The notes under the pieces: generated by a model
Told to the model about the DNA's origin: nothing
Database searches by the model: none
The model's input: only the letters and a program-made list of their open reading frames with translations
DNA from: Saprospiraceae bacterium
Lineage (GTDB): Bacteria; Bacteroidota; Bacteroidia; Chitinophagales; Saprospiraceae
Length of the DNA: 64,000 bases
Assembly: GCA_016722295.1 (NCBI GenBank)
Contig: JADKGL010000005.1
Location: 33,817-97,816, forward strand
Reading direction: 5' to 3'
Position numbers and translations under genes: made by a program
Shown here: piece by piece, positions 43,540-53,225 of the stretch
Layout of the letters: every line of letters starts with the position of its first letter
Position numbering within the stretch: the stretch's first letter is position 1

Positions 43540-46500
43540 GGTATCAACTGCACAAATTGGCACTGTTACATTTAATGTATCGACGCAATTATTAAGTGAA
43601 TAATAAAACTTATAAGTTCCTTCTTCAGTAAGTGAAGAAATTGTATTCACATCAATTTGTGCAATAGAAGGCAATGTGCCAACTTGAGTCCAATCGCCAT
43701 CATTAGGCAACGGCGATGCAGTGACAGAGTTCGGAGCACTTCCTCCGATACAAGACAAATTGATATCAGCTCCTACATTCGGAATAGCATTGCTATTTAC
43801 TCTCATGAATACTGTATCCTTGATGCAAGTTGGATTCATCATGTCTTCAACAACCACTGCAAAATATTTAATTCCAGCAGTGCTAGTAATGCTTAGTGGA
43901 GGCGAATAAATTGATGTTGTTTGACCAGATATTGCAATGCCTAGATTTAATGTATCCATTAAAGGACCATACCAAGTATATTTATAATTTGGATTAGTTG
44001 TCACTGAAAAATTTGCCAACTGTGTACCAACGCATACAGACTGTAATAATGGAGTTGCACTTACAGAAATGATGCAACAATTTTGGGATTGCACAGTAAA
44101 TGATTTTGAGCAACAAGGATTTGACATTGGCACTATAGTCAAAGCATAATTTGTACCATTTGCTGATCCATTGTGCAATCTAAAATTCGTCAACACTCCA
44201 AACGTGCCTGTAGCAGGAGTAATGGTGACACCATTGGGCACTGTTATTGTATAACTTCCCGAAAGACCAGTAGGCATTGCACTAAAAGTGATATAATCAT
44301 CAGTTGGGTCATTAGCTGTACTATTCGAATTACATTGTACATTGGCTACATTTTCTACAATATTCACACCAGCACAAGCATTGCCTAATACAGAACCAGC
44401 GATAGTAGTTACATACGTCCCACTATTTGGAAATCCTTGGATACTAAAATCTGCTCTTGCCTCATTCAAATAAAAATCAGTAGGATTAAACCCATTTGGA
44501 AAAAATGTAATTGCTATACTAGCATAAGCAGTATCGTTTGGTGCCAATGTTAAATTGTTTGCAAAAATTGTCGCACTTGAACTTGCATTAAATCCAGAAT
44601 TTACTGCTTGAGAAATGCCATTTTTAGAAGCACTTATTACTGAAGCAGAAGATAATATAAATGGATAATTATTTTGTGCAATGACTGAATCAAAATTATC
44701 TGTTATATTAAAATCTGCATAAGTATAATTCTGCGTTAATCCTCCACTATTTGATGTATTAATAAATCGTAAGTCATAATTTGCAGTGACACTACCATCG
44801 AGATTACAAGCTAAATTTTTAAACTGCTTTACAAATGAATTTCCAGGAGGCACAACATTTATTGGAGATACACTTGCTTTTGCAGAAATAAAAATGGGTT
44901 GATCTGGTATATCTCCACAGCCTGCAATTATTCCAGTAAATCGCGCTTCATTCTCTATTAAGGCATTAGCCGGTGAGACAGTATTTGTTGCAGCTGGGTC
45001 TGTACCATATAAATATCTAAATGTTGTATTAATTCCAAAATAAATTAATGTATACCTTTGAGCAAAATCTGTTGATGCTCCAATCAACCAATCTAATTTG
45101 CGATTTGGATTTGTCAAATAATCATTTGGAGTCGTAGAAATATGATTCGAAATATAAGGGGTTTCTCCATCCCAAGCGTCAATAGCAGATAGACCATTTG
45201 TCGTAAAAATATTTGTAGTCAATATTTCAACAGCTTCTGGAAATGGATTCGATTGCTCGAAATTATCTTTTAAGGTGATATCAGAAATCAACATATCAGG
45301 CGACTTATTTATACTAATAAACCAATTAGCAGAATATGTATTTCCTATCACAGGATTCAATTCTTGAACAGTAATACTACCACTTAATGTTTTTTTCCCT
45401 TCAACAGGACAGAGATACGTAGGCAATTGATTATAAACAGTATTTAAATTAGTTGAATTGGACAAAGTGCTCCTGCCATTAAGTAAGACGCAGTGATTTT
45501 GATCAATCCACCTACTAGAAGAAATATTCAAAAAAGTTTGAACTATTTTAGCTTTAAATCGAATCATAACAATGATGCTTTCTCCAACATTAAGTGCAGG
45601 AGGCATAGTACCAGTGGATAAAACTTCAGTGTCAAATAAATTAGAAGTATTGCTATCCCATCCTGTAAATACCCCATTATTTCCAAGCCCATAACGCAAT
45701 GAATCAGTAACAGCTAAACCAGAAGTCGTGTTAATGACTTTAGTACTAATTATTTCAGAAGAGAGGATATTTATATTCCCTTGAATTTGATTCTTTAAAT
45801 TGTATTGTAGACTAATACCTGTAAGGGGAATTAAACCAGAATTGCTAACTTTTAGATTATATTGAAAAGTATGAATATCATTACTTTGATCCAATGTGTA
45901 GCAACTCAAATTATTTGTAACTGATCCTGTTTGAGGGATTATTGGCAACATAATACAAGTATCTTTAAGAATACTTACATGAATTGAATCTGAAGCACAG
46001 CCCATGATATCACCACTAAATTCTACTCGATTACAAATAGAAGCCATCTCTGGTGGTATTGTATTTGTTGAAGTCGGATCCGTCCCATATAAGTATCTAA
46101 ATATTGTATTGAAGCCTACATAAATGTTAAAGGTTTTGCTCGAAGGATCTGAATAAGGACCTGCTGGCCAATCCAAACTCCGATTAGGATTTAATATATA
46201 CTCATTAGGTGTGGTAGATATATCTGTAGGATTATAAGGTGTTTCTCCATCCCAAGTATCGATTACTGCTAGCCCTCCTGTGGCAACATAATTTGTTGAA
46301 ATTACTTCAATTTTTTTAGGAGTAGAATTAAATAGTTCAAAATTATCTTTCAATGAAATATTATTAATTATTAAATCAGGAGATTTATAAATATTAACAT
46401 ACCAATTAGCTGAATACTGATTTCCCAATACTGGATCAATTTCGACTACACTAACATTTGAATTAGGATACTTGTCTACTACGAGAGGACAAACATAGGT

Positions 46501-48678
46501 TTGTGAGGTATTAAAAATTGAATTGGAATTAAATGTTAATGTAGCACGTCCATTGAGCAAGGCACAATGATTTCTATCTATCCAACGACTAGATCCGTTG
46601 TTGTTAAATGTTTGGGCTATTTTTACAATAAATTCAATTTCTATTTCTATACTTTCATTGACTAATAAATTTGGGACTGTCGTTCCTTGTGGCGTTAATA
46701 TTTCAGTATCATAAGTATTTGTTGTATTACTATTCCAGCCTGTAAAAACACCGTTGTTTCCTAAACCATATCGAAGAGAATCTATCACCGCTAAACCTGT
46801 TGTAGAATTAATTACTTTTGTACTATTAATTTGTGATGAAAGAACATTTATATCACCTTGAATTTGATTTTTTAAATTATATTGTAGAGATAAACTTGAA
46901 ATAGGAACTAAACCTGTATTGAGTACTTTAATCTTATAGATTAATTTGTGCTCATCTGTTGAAGGATCCAAAGTATAACACTTAAGTGTTGGAATAATTG
47001 AAGCTGAAGGAGGAGCACTTGGCAGGGTGATACAAGCCTGACTTGTTTTTGTAATTGGGATCGAATCTGAATCACAACCCATAATAAAACCATTAAATTC
47101 TACCTGATTACAGATTGATGCAGATTGTGGTGGAACTGTGTTAGTTGCTGAGGGATCTGAGCCATACAAATATCGAAAAGTAGTGGTGAGATTTAAATAA
47201 ATCGTATGATATTTTTTTGTGGGATGATTATATATTCCTATAGGCCAATCTAAGCTTCTGTTTGGATTGGTGATGTAATCATTTGGCGTGGTTAAAGTAT
47301 CTGTAGAATTATAATTTGTCTCTCCATCCCAGGTATCATCCACTACGAGTCCAGTCCCAGAAGCTACAGAAGTGCTCAATACTTCTATTCCTTCAGGTGA
47401 GGGATTTGCCTGTTCAAAATTATCCTTTATAGAAATATTATTTACGCGTAAATCTGGGGCTTTATTTATGGATATAATCCAATTTGTAGAATAACGATTT
47501 CCTAGTATTGAATCAATCTCTAAAACAGAAATAGTACTAGAATTTGTCTTTTTTATTTCGAGTGGACAGACATATGTTATTAAATTACTGCTACTAAGAA
47601 TGGCATTTGACGGAATTGACAATGTTGCTTTATTATTTAATACAGCACAATGATTTTGATCAATCCAACTAGATGCTAAAACATTAATATAAGTTTGAGT
47701 AATTTTTACAACAAAACGAATCACTATATCGATACTTTCACCAACTAATAAATCTGGTGATGTCGTTCCTTCAGGTGTTAATACTTCCGTATCATAAATA
47801 TTCGCGGTATTGCTATTCCATCCTGTAAAAACACCATTATTACCTAAACCATATCGCGTGGAATCTGCGACGGCTAAACCTGACGTAGAGTTAAACACTT
47901 TTGTGCTGACTATCTCTGAAGATAGTACATTTACATTCCCTTGGATTTGGTTCTTTAAATCATCTTGCAAGGTGATTTCAGAAAGGGGTATAAGTCCTGT
48001 ATTGCGCACTCGCAGTCTATAAACCAAAGTGTGCTCATCAGTCGCAGGATCTAAAGTATAACAAACTAGAGATTTGGTCACAGTACCTAGTGGCGGTGCA
48101 GTAGGTAAGCCTCCTGCGTCTGATATATTTTTGACCACTGGGACAGGTTGATAATTTCCATTATTCAACCACCTTGCTGTAGCATCTGTGCCATTAAAAA
48201 TAGTCGTGCTCAATGCAAGTGTAAATTGTGTAAAAATCTTTACAGTGATTTTTTCTGAAATATCTAAGATCAATGGCGTGACGCTCAGGTCAGCTGCCAT
48301 TAATTTTTTATTTGTAGAAGAACCATTCCATAGTGGATTTGCATCAGCCATTGTTATAGCAACTCCATTTGCAGTTCCAGTCATGGAATTAATTTTACAT
48401 TTAGTAAAATCAATTAACATTGGGCTACCTGCATTCGCCAATTGGAAATCATCATCCCAACTAGTAACTTCGACATTGTTTTCATCTCCAGTATTTTGAA
48501 TGACTACTGTCCATTCAACTGAGAATACGTTCCCTCCTCGAGGCGTTACTGTACCTGCAGTTTTTGTCAATCGAATTTGAGGATTTCCTACGTAATTAGT
48601 ATTCCAAGGATTTCCCAATAGTTTTGTTGTGCATAAACTTATGCACAACAAAATGACAAAAAAATTTAATGATTTCAT
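42238..48678 (-). CDS. Giant surface protein B, N-terminal part: signal, tandem beta repeats, DUF11 repeats
   Basis: The start is set at the ATG at 48678, where a signal peptide lies (MKSLNFFVILLCISLCTTKLLGN). The frame is open to 48783, but that would overlap the end of gene A. After an adhesin-like N-terminal domain come three roughly 360-residue repeats, each starting CYTLDP and containing RYGLGNNGVFTGW and WDGETPYN, then a beta region, an Ig-like stretch with Cys-rich turns, and the first DUF11 units (FDLALKKTLSSAGPF...). The frame is lost at 42238 within a DUF11 unit and resumes at 41972. It starts 61 bp after the stop of gene A on the same strand, so the two are probably cotranscribed. 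Predicted T9SS-exported surface adhesin. Confidence 0.88.
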   Translation of the reverse strand: MKSLNFFVILLCISLCTTKLLGNPWNTNYVGNPQIRLTKTAGTVTPRGGNVFSVEWTVVIQNTGDENNVEVTSWDDDFQLANAGSPMLIDFTKCKINSMTGTANGVAITMADANPLWNGSSTNKKLMAADLSVTPLILDISEKITVKIFTQFTLALSTTIFNGTDATARWLNNGNYQPVPVVKNISDAGGLPTAPPLGTVTKSLVCYTLDPATDEHTLVYRLRVRNTGLIPLSEITLQDDLKNQIQGNVNVLSSEIVSTKVFNSTSGLAVADSTRYGLGNNGVFTGWNSNTANIYDTEVLTPEGTTSPDLLVGESIDIVIRFVVKITQTYINVLASSWIDQNHCAVLNNKATLSIPSNAILSSSNLITYVCPLEIKKTNSSTISVLEIDSILGNRYSTNWIISINKAPDLRVNNISIKDNFEQANPSPEGIEVLSTSVASGTGLVVDDTWDGETNYNSTDTLTTPNDYITNPNRSLDWPIGIYNHPTKKYHTIYLNLTTTFRYLYGSDPSATNTVPPQSASICNQVEFNGFIMGCDSDSIPITKTSQACITLPSAPPSASIIPTLKCYTLDPSTDEHKLIYKIKVLNTGLVPISSLSLQYNLKNQIQGDINVLSSQINSTKVINSTTGLAVIDSLRYGLGNNGVFTGWNSNTTNTYDTEILTPQGTTVPNLLVNESIEIEIEFIVKIAQTFNNNGSSRWIDRNHCALLNGRATLTFNSNSIFNTSQTYVCPLVVDKYPNSNVSVVEIDPVLGNQYSANWYVNIYKSPDLIINNISLKDNFELFNSTPKKIEVISTNYVATGGLAVIDTWDGETPYNPTDISTTPNEYILNPNRSLDWPAGPYSDPSSKTFNIYVGFNTIFRYLYGTDPTSTNTIPPEMASICNRVEFSGDIMGCASDSIHVSILKDTCIMLPIIPQTGSVTNNLSCYTLDQSNDIHTFQYNLKVSNSGLIPLTGISLQYNLKNQIQGNINILSSEIISTKVINTTSGLAVTDSLRYGLGNNGVFTGWDSNTSNLFDTEVLSTGTMPPALNVGESIIVMIRFKAKIVQTFLNISSSRWIDQNHCVLLNGRSTLSNSTNLNTVYNQLPTYLCPVEGKKTLSGSITVQELNPVIGNTYSANWFISINKSPDMLISDITLKDNFEQSNPFPEAVEILTTNIFTTNGLSAIDAWDGETPYISNHISTTPNDYLTNPNRKLDWLIGASTDFAQRYTLIYFGINTTFRYLYGTDPAATNTVSPANALIENEARFTGIIAGCGDIPDQPIFISAKASVSPINVVPPGNSFVKQFKNLACNLDGSVTANYDLRFINTSNSGGLTQNYTYADFNITDNFDSVIAQNNYPFILSSASVISASKNGISQAVNSGFNASSSATIFANNLTLAPNDTAYASIAITFFPNGFNPTDFYLNEARADFSIQGFPNSGTYVTTIAGSVLGNACAGVNIVENVANVQCNSNSTANDPTDDYITFSAMPTGLSGSYTITVPNGVTITPATGTFGVLTNFRLHNGSANGTNYALTIVPMSNPCCSKSFTVQSQNCCIISVSATPLLQSVCVGTQLANFSVTTNPNYKYTWYGPLMDTLNLGIAISGQTTSIYSPPLSITSTAGIKYFAVVVEDMMNPTCIKDTVFMRVNSNAIPNVGADINLSCIGGSAPNSVTASPLPNDGDWTQVGTLPSIAQIDVNTISSLTEEGTYKFYYSLNNCVDTLNVTVPICAVDTFDLALKKTLSSAGPFTPGSIVNFEIKIYNQGTITATNVNVTDYIPTGLTLNNPGATWTTASGGKTNLVTAIPTLAPGDSVVRTISFTIDANFQGTTLRNWAEISSATNALNQPDIDSDPDATNFNQTGETNDLNDDNVISQNGKTGGDEDDHDPAEITVSQIFDLALKKTLSSAGPFTPGSTVNFEIKIYNQGTITATNVNVTDYIPTGLTLNNPGATWTTASGGKTNLVTAIPTLAPGDSVVRTISFTIDANFQGTTLRNWAEISSATNALNQPDIDSDPDATNFNQTGETNDLNDDNVISQNGKTGGDEDDHDPAEITVSQIFDLALKKTLSSAGPFIPGSSVNFEIKIYNQGTITATNVNVTDYIPTGLTLNNPGATWTTASGGKTNLVTGIPTLAPGDSIVRTISFTIDANFQRTTCATGQKLVLQPMH
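44830..48080 (-). repeat. Three diverged tandem repeats of about 1.08 kb in gene B
   Basis: Units are marked by the conserved CYTLD motif, encoded at 48063, 46980 and 45903 (spacings 1083 and 1077 bp). They share RYGLGNNGVFTGW and IDQNHC/IDRNHC landmarks but are clearly diverged, unlike the DUF11 array. Outer limits are approximate. Confidence 0.75.
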
Positions 48679-48739
48679 TCTATCTATTTTTAATGATGAT
48701 AAGATTAATAGTATTGCCGAAGGAAAAAATAATTTTATA

Positions 48740-49954
48740 TTATTTGATGATTGCAAATTTTTTATACAAAATATTTTCTTCATTTTTCAATTGAAGGATA
48801 TATTGTCCTTGGACAAAATCATTCAATGAGAAATTATATTTATACAATCCAGCTTTCTTGAATCCAAAATCCATAGTGAGATTTGTTCTTACTCCATCTG
48901 CTGTAAAAACTGTTGCTTCTAGATAACCATCTTTCATTACAAACAAATCAAGATTAATTTCATCCTGTGCTGGATTTGGGAAAATAGCACAATTAAAATC
49001 TTCTGCATGATTCATTGTGATGGTCACAATTTTGCTATAACTGACAGATCCATTTTTATCTACTTGCTTTATTCGATAATAATAATTCCCAACAAAATTC
49101 AATTCGTAATCATCGTATGTGTAATAGTGAATATTAGTACTCAAATCTGTTGATGCATCGTGAATACCAATTTCTCTAAAATTCTTTTCAGACTCTAATC
49201 TTCGCTCAATGACGAAATGACTATTGTTTATTTCATTGCTTGTGATCCATGTGAGTTGATTTAAATAGCCATTATTGACTACATTAAAATCAAGCCATTC
49301 TACAGAAAGAATAGATAGCACCAATCCTGCATCGACATTTGATAAATTGTCTCCAGTATTTACTCTCATCAAAGCAGTCGTACCTATTCCTTGATCACCA
49401 TTGACATCACTATCATATGTATCCAAACCTATATTTGCTTTTGTAAATTGATATTCTTTTTGTGGAATAAATTTGATATAATAATCACCTTGTGCAATGC
49501 CATCAAGCATATAGGTTCCATCTTCACTAGTAGAACTTTCACTAACAATAACTCCCTTCGCATTAATAGCCATAACTTTTACCCCTTCAACAGGTTTTTC
49601 AGATTTGTCTTGTACTCCATTATAGTTTGTATCTAGCCACACAAAATTTCCAACAGTAGATTTGTCTTGGAATCCAGCATGAAAGTTGTACACTTTCTGA
49701 CCACTTGACAGGACAAGTAATTCAGAAGAATTCGGACCAAAGGCATGAGTTACATGACTATCTTTATTGCGATCACTTCCTTGAAATGCTTCACTTGCAG
49801 CTAAATGTCCAGGTCGATCATATCGAATGTAATAATTGCCAGGACGAACGCATGGAAAAACATAATAACCATCGTCAGAAGGAGTTCCTGGTTTTGCTGT
49901 AGTTATCGTTCTTTCGACAATTTCATGTGTGTTTGCATTTACTAAAAAAGACAC
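48740..49954 (-). CDS. Giant surface protein A, C-terminal part: SdrD_B module and T9SS domain
   Basis: Open frame of 404 residues that begins inside an SdrD_B module and continues the frame of 49923-53225. The two join if one base is removed from the A6 run at 49944-49949: the upstream frame reads GINGLSVFFSKCKHT, and this one reads FLVNANTHEIVERT. It contains the last SdrD_B module (GNFVWLDTNYNGVQD), linker EWLDFNVVNNGYLNQLTW and T9SS domain (AIFPNPAQD...KKFAIIK). It ends 61 bp before the start of gene B. Confidence 0.87.
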   Translation of the reverse strand: MSFLVNANTHEIVERTITTAKPGTPSDDGYYVFPCVRPGNYYIRYDRPGHLAASEAFQGSDRNKDSHVTHAFGPNSSELLVLSSGQKVYNFHAGFQDKSTVGNFVWLDTNYNGVQDKSEKPVEGVKVMAINAKGVIVSESSTSEDGTYMLDGIAQGDYYIKFIPQKEYQFTKANIGLDTYDSDVNGDQGIGTTALMRVNTGDNLSNVDAGLVLSILSVEWLDFNVVNNGYLNQLTWITSNEINNSHFVIERRLESEKNFREIGIHDASTDLSTNIHYYTYDDYELNFVGNYYYRIKQVDKNGSVSYSKIVTITMNHAEDFNCAIFPNPAQDEINLDLFVMKDGYLEATVFTADGVRTNLTMDFGFKKAGLYKYNFSLNDFVQGQYILQLKNEENILYKKFAIIK

Positions 49955-52900
49955 TTAATCCGTTTATTCCATTTTCAATGGTTTGATATATTCCATCTTT
50001 GTTTAGATCGTACCAGACATCACCACTTACAACAGCGCACTGCCAGAGTCCAGCATCCCATGTGCGATCATCCTCTCCCGGGCTTAAATATGTTGTAGCA
50101 GTTGTGTTCACCCCATTCGAATTATCGACATCACAATCCTTAAAATCAGGACCTACATTGACATCTGTTTTTCTCCAATCAGATGGATTATCCAATTCAA
50201 ATTTAGCATAGTAAATAGTAGGCATCAAAAATTCAAATAGATATTTCCCTTGATTATTTGTTACTGTCCTTTTGACTTCCTGATTAGTATTAGCATCATA
50301 CAAGATTACTGTATAACCTCCTAAGCCTTCTTCAGCTGCATCTTGCATGCCATCAACATCTCTGTCATGCCAAATGTAATCGCCATATTTAGATAACTCC
50401 ACAAAACCTGCATCTGCAGTACTATCTCGCTCTCCCCAATCCAAATGATAACAGGGTGTAATACCACTTGTATTTACGTCACTATCAAGACGATCATTTC
50501 CATTTGCTTTATTGGGAAAAGTCCAAGCACAGTTTGGCATATTTAAAGGGCTAGCATCGAATCTTACAAAATATGACTCATCTCCAAGCAAAGCTTCAAA
50601 TCCATAGATTCCATTGATATCTGTAGTATCACGTTTTACAACTGCGCCTGTTTTACAATTATAAATTGTAGCAATAACTCCTTGTAGTGGTAATTCATTG
50701 TTGTCTTGCATTCCATCACCATCTAGATCCTTCCATACTTTATCACCGAGATAAGCGGTCACAACAACTGCTTCTGGATCATGGTCATCTTCGTCTTCAT
50801 TTGGACCTCTCAATTGTCCATTGCCATCAATCACATTATCAAATGGATCTTTATCATGAACAGATCTCTCATAAGGAGTATCAGAATTTGGTCGGCTATC
50901 TGCATCATCTGAATCTCTATTTCGATTCAATGTATCTATTATATTTGCTATTTCTGCATAGTTCTCCCATGAAGACAATGTTGCATTGGGTGGCACTATC
51001 ACAATCAACTTTAAATGAATCTGCACACTGTCTTTTGGATTCAATCTTGATGAATGATTATATTCAAGATTTACTCCATTGACAGTCCAACCAGGATTCG
51101 TTGAAGCTATGAATTGAAATCCTGCTGGTAAATAATCTATTATTTTTATATTCGAACTACTTACATTTCCTTGATTGTGTAAACTAATAATAAAATCAAC
51201 TTGCTCACCTGGAATATAATATGGCTTTTCATTTGGCACCCATTTTCTCAACGCGAAATCTACTATCTCAGGGCGTGCAGGATCATGATCATCATCATCT
51301 TTAATTCCATCATTATCTGTATCATTACCATCATCAGTGATATGATTATCAGAATTGCTATTTGGAATTCCTCCCATGTCATCATTTGGATTCATGTCAA
51401 AATCTGAATCAATATCATTTGTTACAGTAGTTGAATTTTCAACGACAGCTGATTTAATTTCGACCAAATTATCCCATGCGGAAGCACCGCTAAAATTTGG
51501 TAATACGATTAGATTCAAATTTAATTTTAAACTATCAGCGGGGCGAATGATTTGATTCGTAGCAAGTGTTGCCATTCTTGTCGTTGGATCATAGTTCCAA
51601 TTGATATTAGGAATCCATTGATAGCCTATAGGAATATAATCAACAAGAGTTGCATTGTTTGCGATAACGTTTCCTTGATTGAATACTGTGATTTCAAAAT
51701 TGATCGTATCATTATAGCGAATAGGATATTTTGGCTTAGCAAGTTTTCGAAGAGCCAAATCAAATATATCGATACCAGCAGGATCATGATCATCTTCTTC
51801 TCCTCCACGATCAGTGGAAGTTGTATTATCATCATCTGGAGATTTTGGTGTTACAGATGTTTCTTCAATATTATTGCTATTTGGATTACTATCCGCATCA
51901 TCATTTGGATTAGGACCATCAGGATCAGATGTCGTTGTAATCTGAGCATAGTTATCCCAATTAGATTCGCCACCTGCGGTCATCACTATCTGTAAATTAA
52001 TAGTAATGGTAGTTGAATCACCCGGAAGCAAATCAGTAGTAATCAATTTCTTTGCAGTATTTCCTATTGCAGTCCAAGTCGGATCTGCAAGTTGATATCC
52101 ACTTGGAATATAATCTGTGATTTCAAAGTCAGATGCAATGATATTACCTTGATTGAAAACTTTTATTCCAAATGTAATCGTCTGATGATACTGATATGGC
52201 GGAGCTGTTAGAACGAATTTTCTTAAAGCCAAATCAAATACCGGTACACAAGATATGTCGTTGTCATCTTGATCCGCACCACTTGTATTGATACCATCTT
52301 CATGGATCTCATCATCATTGCTATCGCCACAGATTGGTTCATTATCATTACTAGGGTTCATATCAAATCTACTATCGATATCTGAGGTCACCACAGTATT
52401 GGACTCATTTACTGCCGATTTAATTTCTGCTTCATTTTTCCAAATCAATGGTTGATTAGTTGCTGATGCTACAAGTATTGCATCGATCAAAACATCTGCT
52501 GAATCTCCAGGATTAATTCTCAAGATAGATGTAGATGCCATTCTTGTCGTCGGATCATAAACCCATGCAATGTTCTTAGAACTTGATGCATCAAATTGCA
52601 ATCCAGATGGCAAATAATCTACAATGCGAATATCTCTAGCAATATGGTTTCCTTGATTGAATACACGAATGCGATGTGTGATTTGATCGCCATATCTAAA
52701 TGGACCTGATTCATCTAATACTTTGCGCAATGCCAAATCAAAAATATCTATTCCGGCTGGATCGTGATCATCTTCTTCTCCACCGCGATTCGTGGAAGTG
52801 ATGTTGTCATCATTTGTTGAATTTGGTTTGACATTATTTTCTGCAGTAGAATTTGATCCTGGATTACTATCTGCATCTTCATTTGTATTATCTCCTCCAC

Positions 52901-53225
52901 TATCTGAGGTTCTACTTATTTCTGCATAATTATCCCAATTCATTTCACCGCCATTGGTCATGACTATTCGCAAATTAATCTGTACAATAGTTGAATCACC
53001 GGGTAATAAATCTGTTGTAATCATTCGCTTGGCTTGACTACCACTCAAGGTCCAGTTCGCATCTGCCAATTGATATCCACTAGGAATATAATCTGTTATT
53101 TCAAAATCACTAGCAGTTGTATTCCCTTGATTAAATACTTTAATTCCAAAAGTAATCACTTGATTGTATGCATAAGATGGAGTAGTAATCACATATTTCT
53201 TTAATGCCAAATCAAAAATTGGCAC
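49923..53225 (-). CDS. Giant surface protein A, middle part: five DUF11 and three SdrD_B modules
   Basis: 1100 residues. Five DUF11 modules open with FDLALKKY, FDLALRKVL, FDLALRKFV, FDLALRKLA and VDFALRKWV, each followed by an acidic calcium-loop-like linker rich in D/N (DSDFDMNPNDD, GGEEDDHDPAG). Then come three SdrD_B modules (GDKVWKDLDGDGMQD, GDYIWHDRDVDGMQD, GDVWYDLNKDGIYQ). Unlike gene B, these DUF11 modules are well diverged and alternate between two types (PYRYxQ and PFRYGDQ). The start of the open frame at 53225 is not a real start. It continues the frame of 53201-57115 after a one-base loss near 53266-53270. Confidence 0.88.
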   Translation of the reverse strand: MPIFDLALKKYVITTPSYAYNQVITFGIKVFNQGNTTASDFEITDYIPSGYQLADANWTLSGSQAKRMITTDLLPGDSTIVQINLRIVMTNGGEMNWDNYAEISRTSDSGGDNTNEDADSNPGSNSTAENNVKPNSTNDDNITSTNRGGEEDDHDPAGIDIFDLALRKVLDESGPFRYGDQITHRIRVFNQGNHIARDIRIVDYLPSGLQFDASSSKNIAWVYDPTTRMASTSILRINPGDSADVLIDAILVASATNQPLIWKNEAEIKSAVNESNTVVTSDIDSRFDMNPSNDNEPICGDSNDDEIHEDGINTSGADQDDNDISCVPVFDLALRKFVLTAPPYQYHQTITFGIKVFNQGNIIASDFEITDYIPSGYQLADPTWTAIGNTAKKLITTDLLPGDSTTITINLQIVMTAGGESNWDNYAQITTTSDPDGPNPNDDADSNPNSNNIEETSVTPKSPDDDNTTSTDRGGEEDDHDPAGIDIFDLALRKLAKPKYPIRYNDTINFEITVFNQGNVIANNATLVDYIPIGYQWIPNINWNYDPTTRMATLATNQIIRPADSLKLNLNLIVLPNFSGASAWDNLVEIKSAVVENSTTVTNDIDSDFDMNPNDDMGGIPNSNSDNHITDDGNDTDNDGIKDDDDHDPARPEIVDFALRKWVPNEKPYYIPGEQVDFIISLHNQGNVSSSNIKIIDYLPAGFQFIASTNPGWTVNGVNLEYNHSSRLNPKDSVQIHLKLIVIVPPNATLSSWENYAEIANIIDTLNRNRDSDDADSRPNSDTPYERSVHDKDPFDNVIDGNGQLRGPNEDEDDHDPEAVVVTAYLGDKVWKDLDGDGMQDNNELPLQGVIATIYNCKTGAVVKRDTTDINGIYGFEALLGDESYFVRFDASPLNMPNCAWTFPNKANGNDRLDSDVNTSGITPCYHLDWGERDSTADAGFVELSKYGDYIWHDRDVDGMQDAAEEGLGGYTVILYDANTNQEVKRTVTNNQGKYLFEFLMPTIYYAKFELDNPSDWRKTDVNVGPDFKDCDVDNSNGVNTTATTYLSPGEDDRTWDAGLWQCAVVSGDVWYDLNKDGIYQTIENGINGLSVFFSKCKHT

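Noticed and set aside
49944..49949. Phase variation at the A6 run in gene A
   Set aside because: Six bases is short for slippage control, and many similar indels occur in unrelated genes here. Assembly error is simpler.
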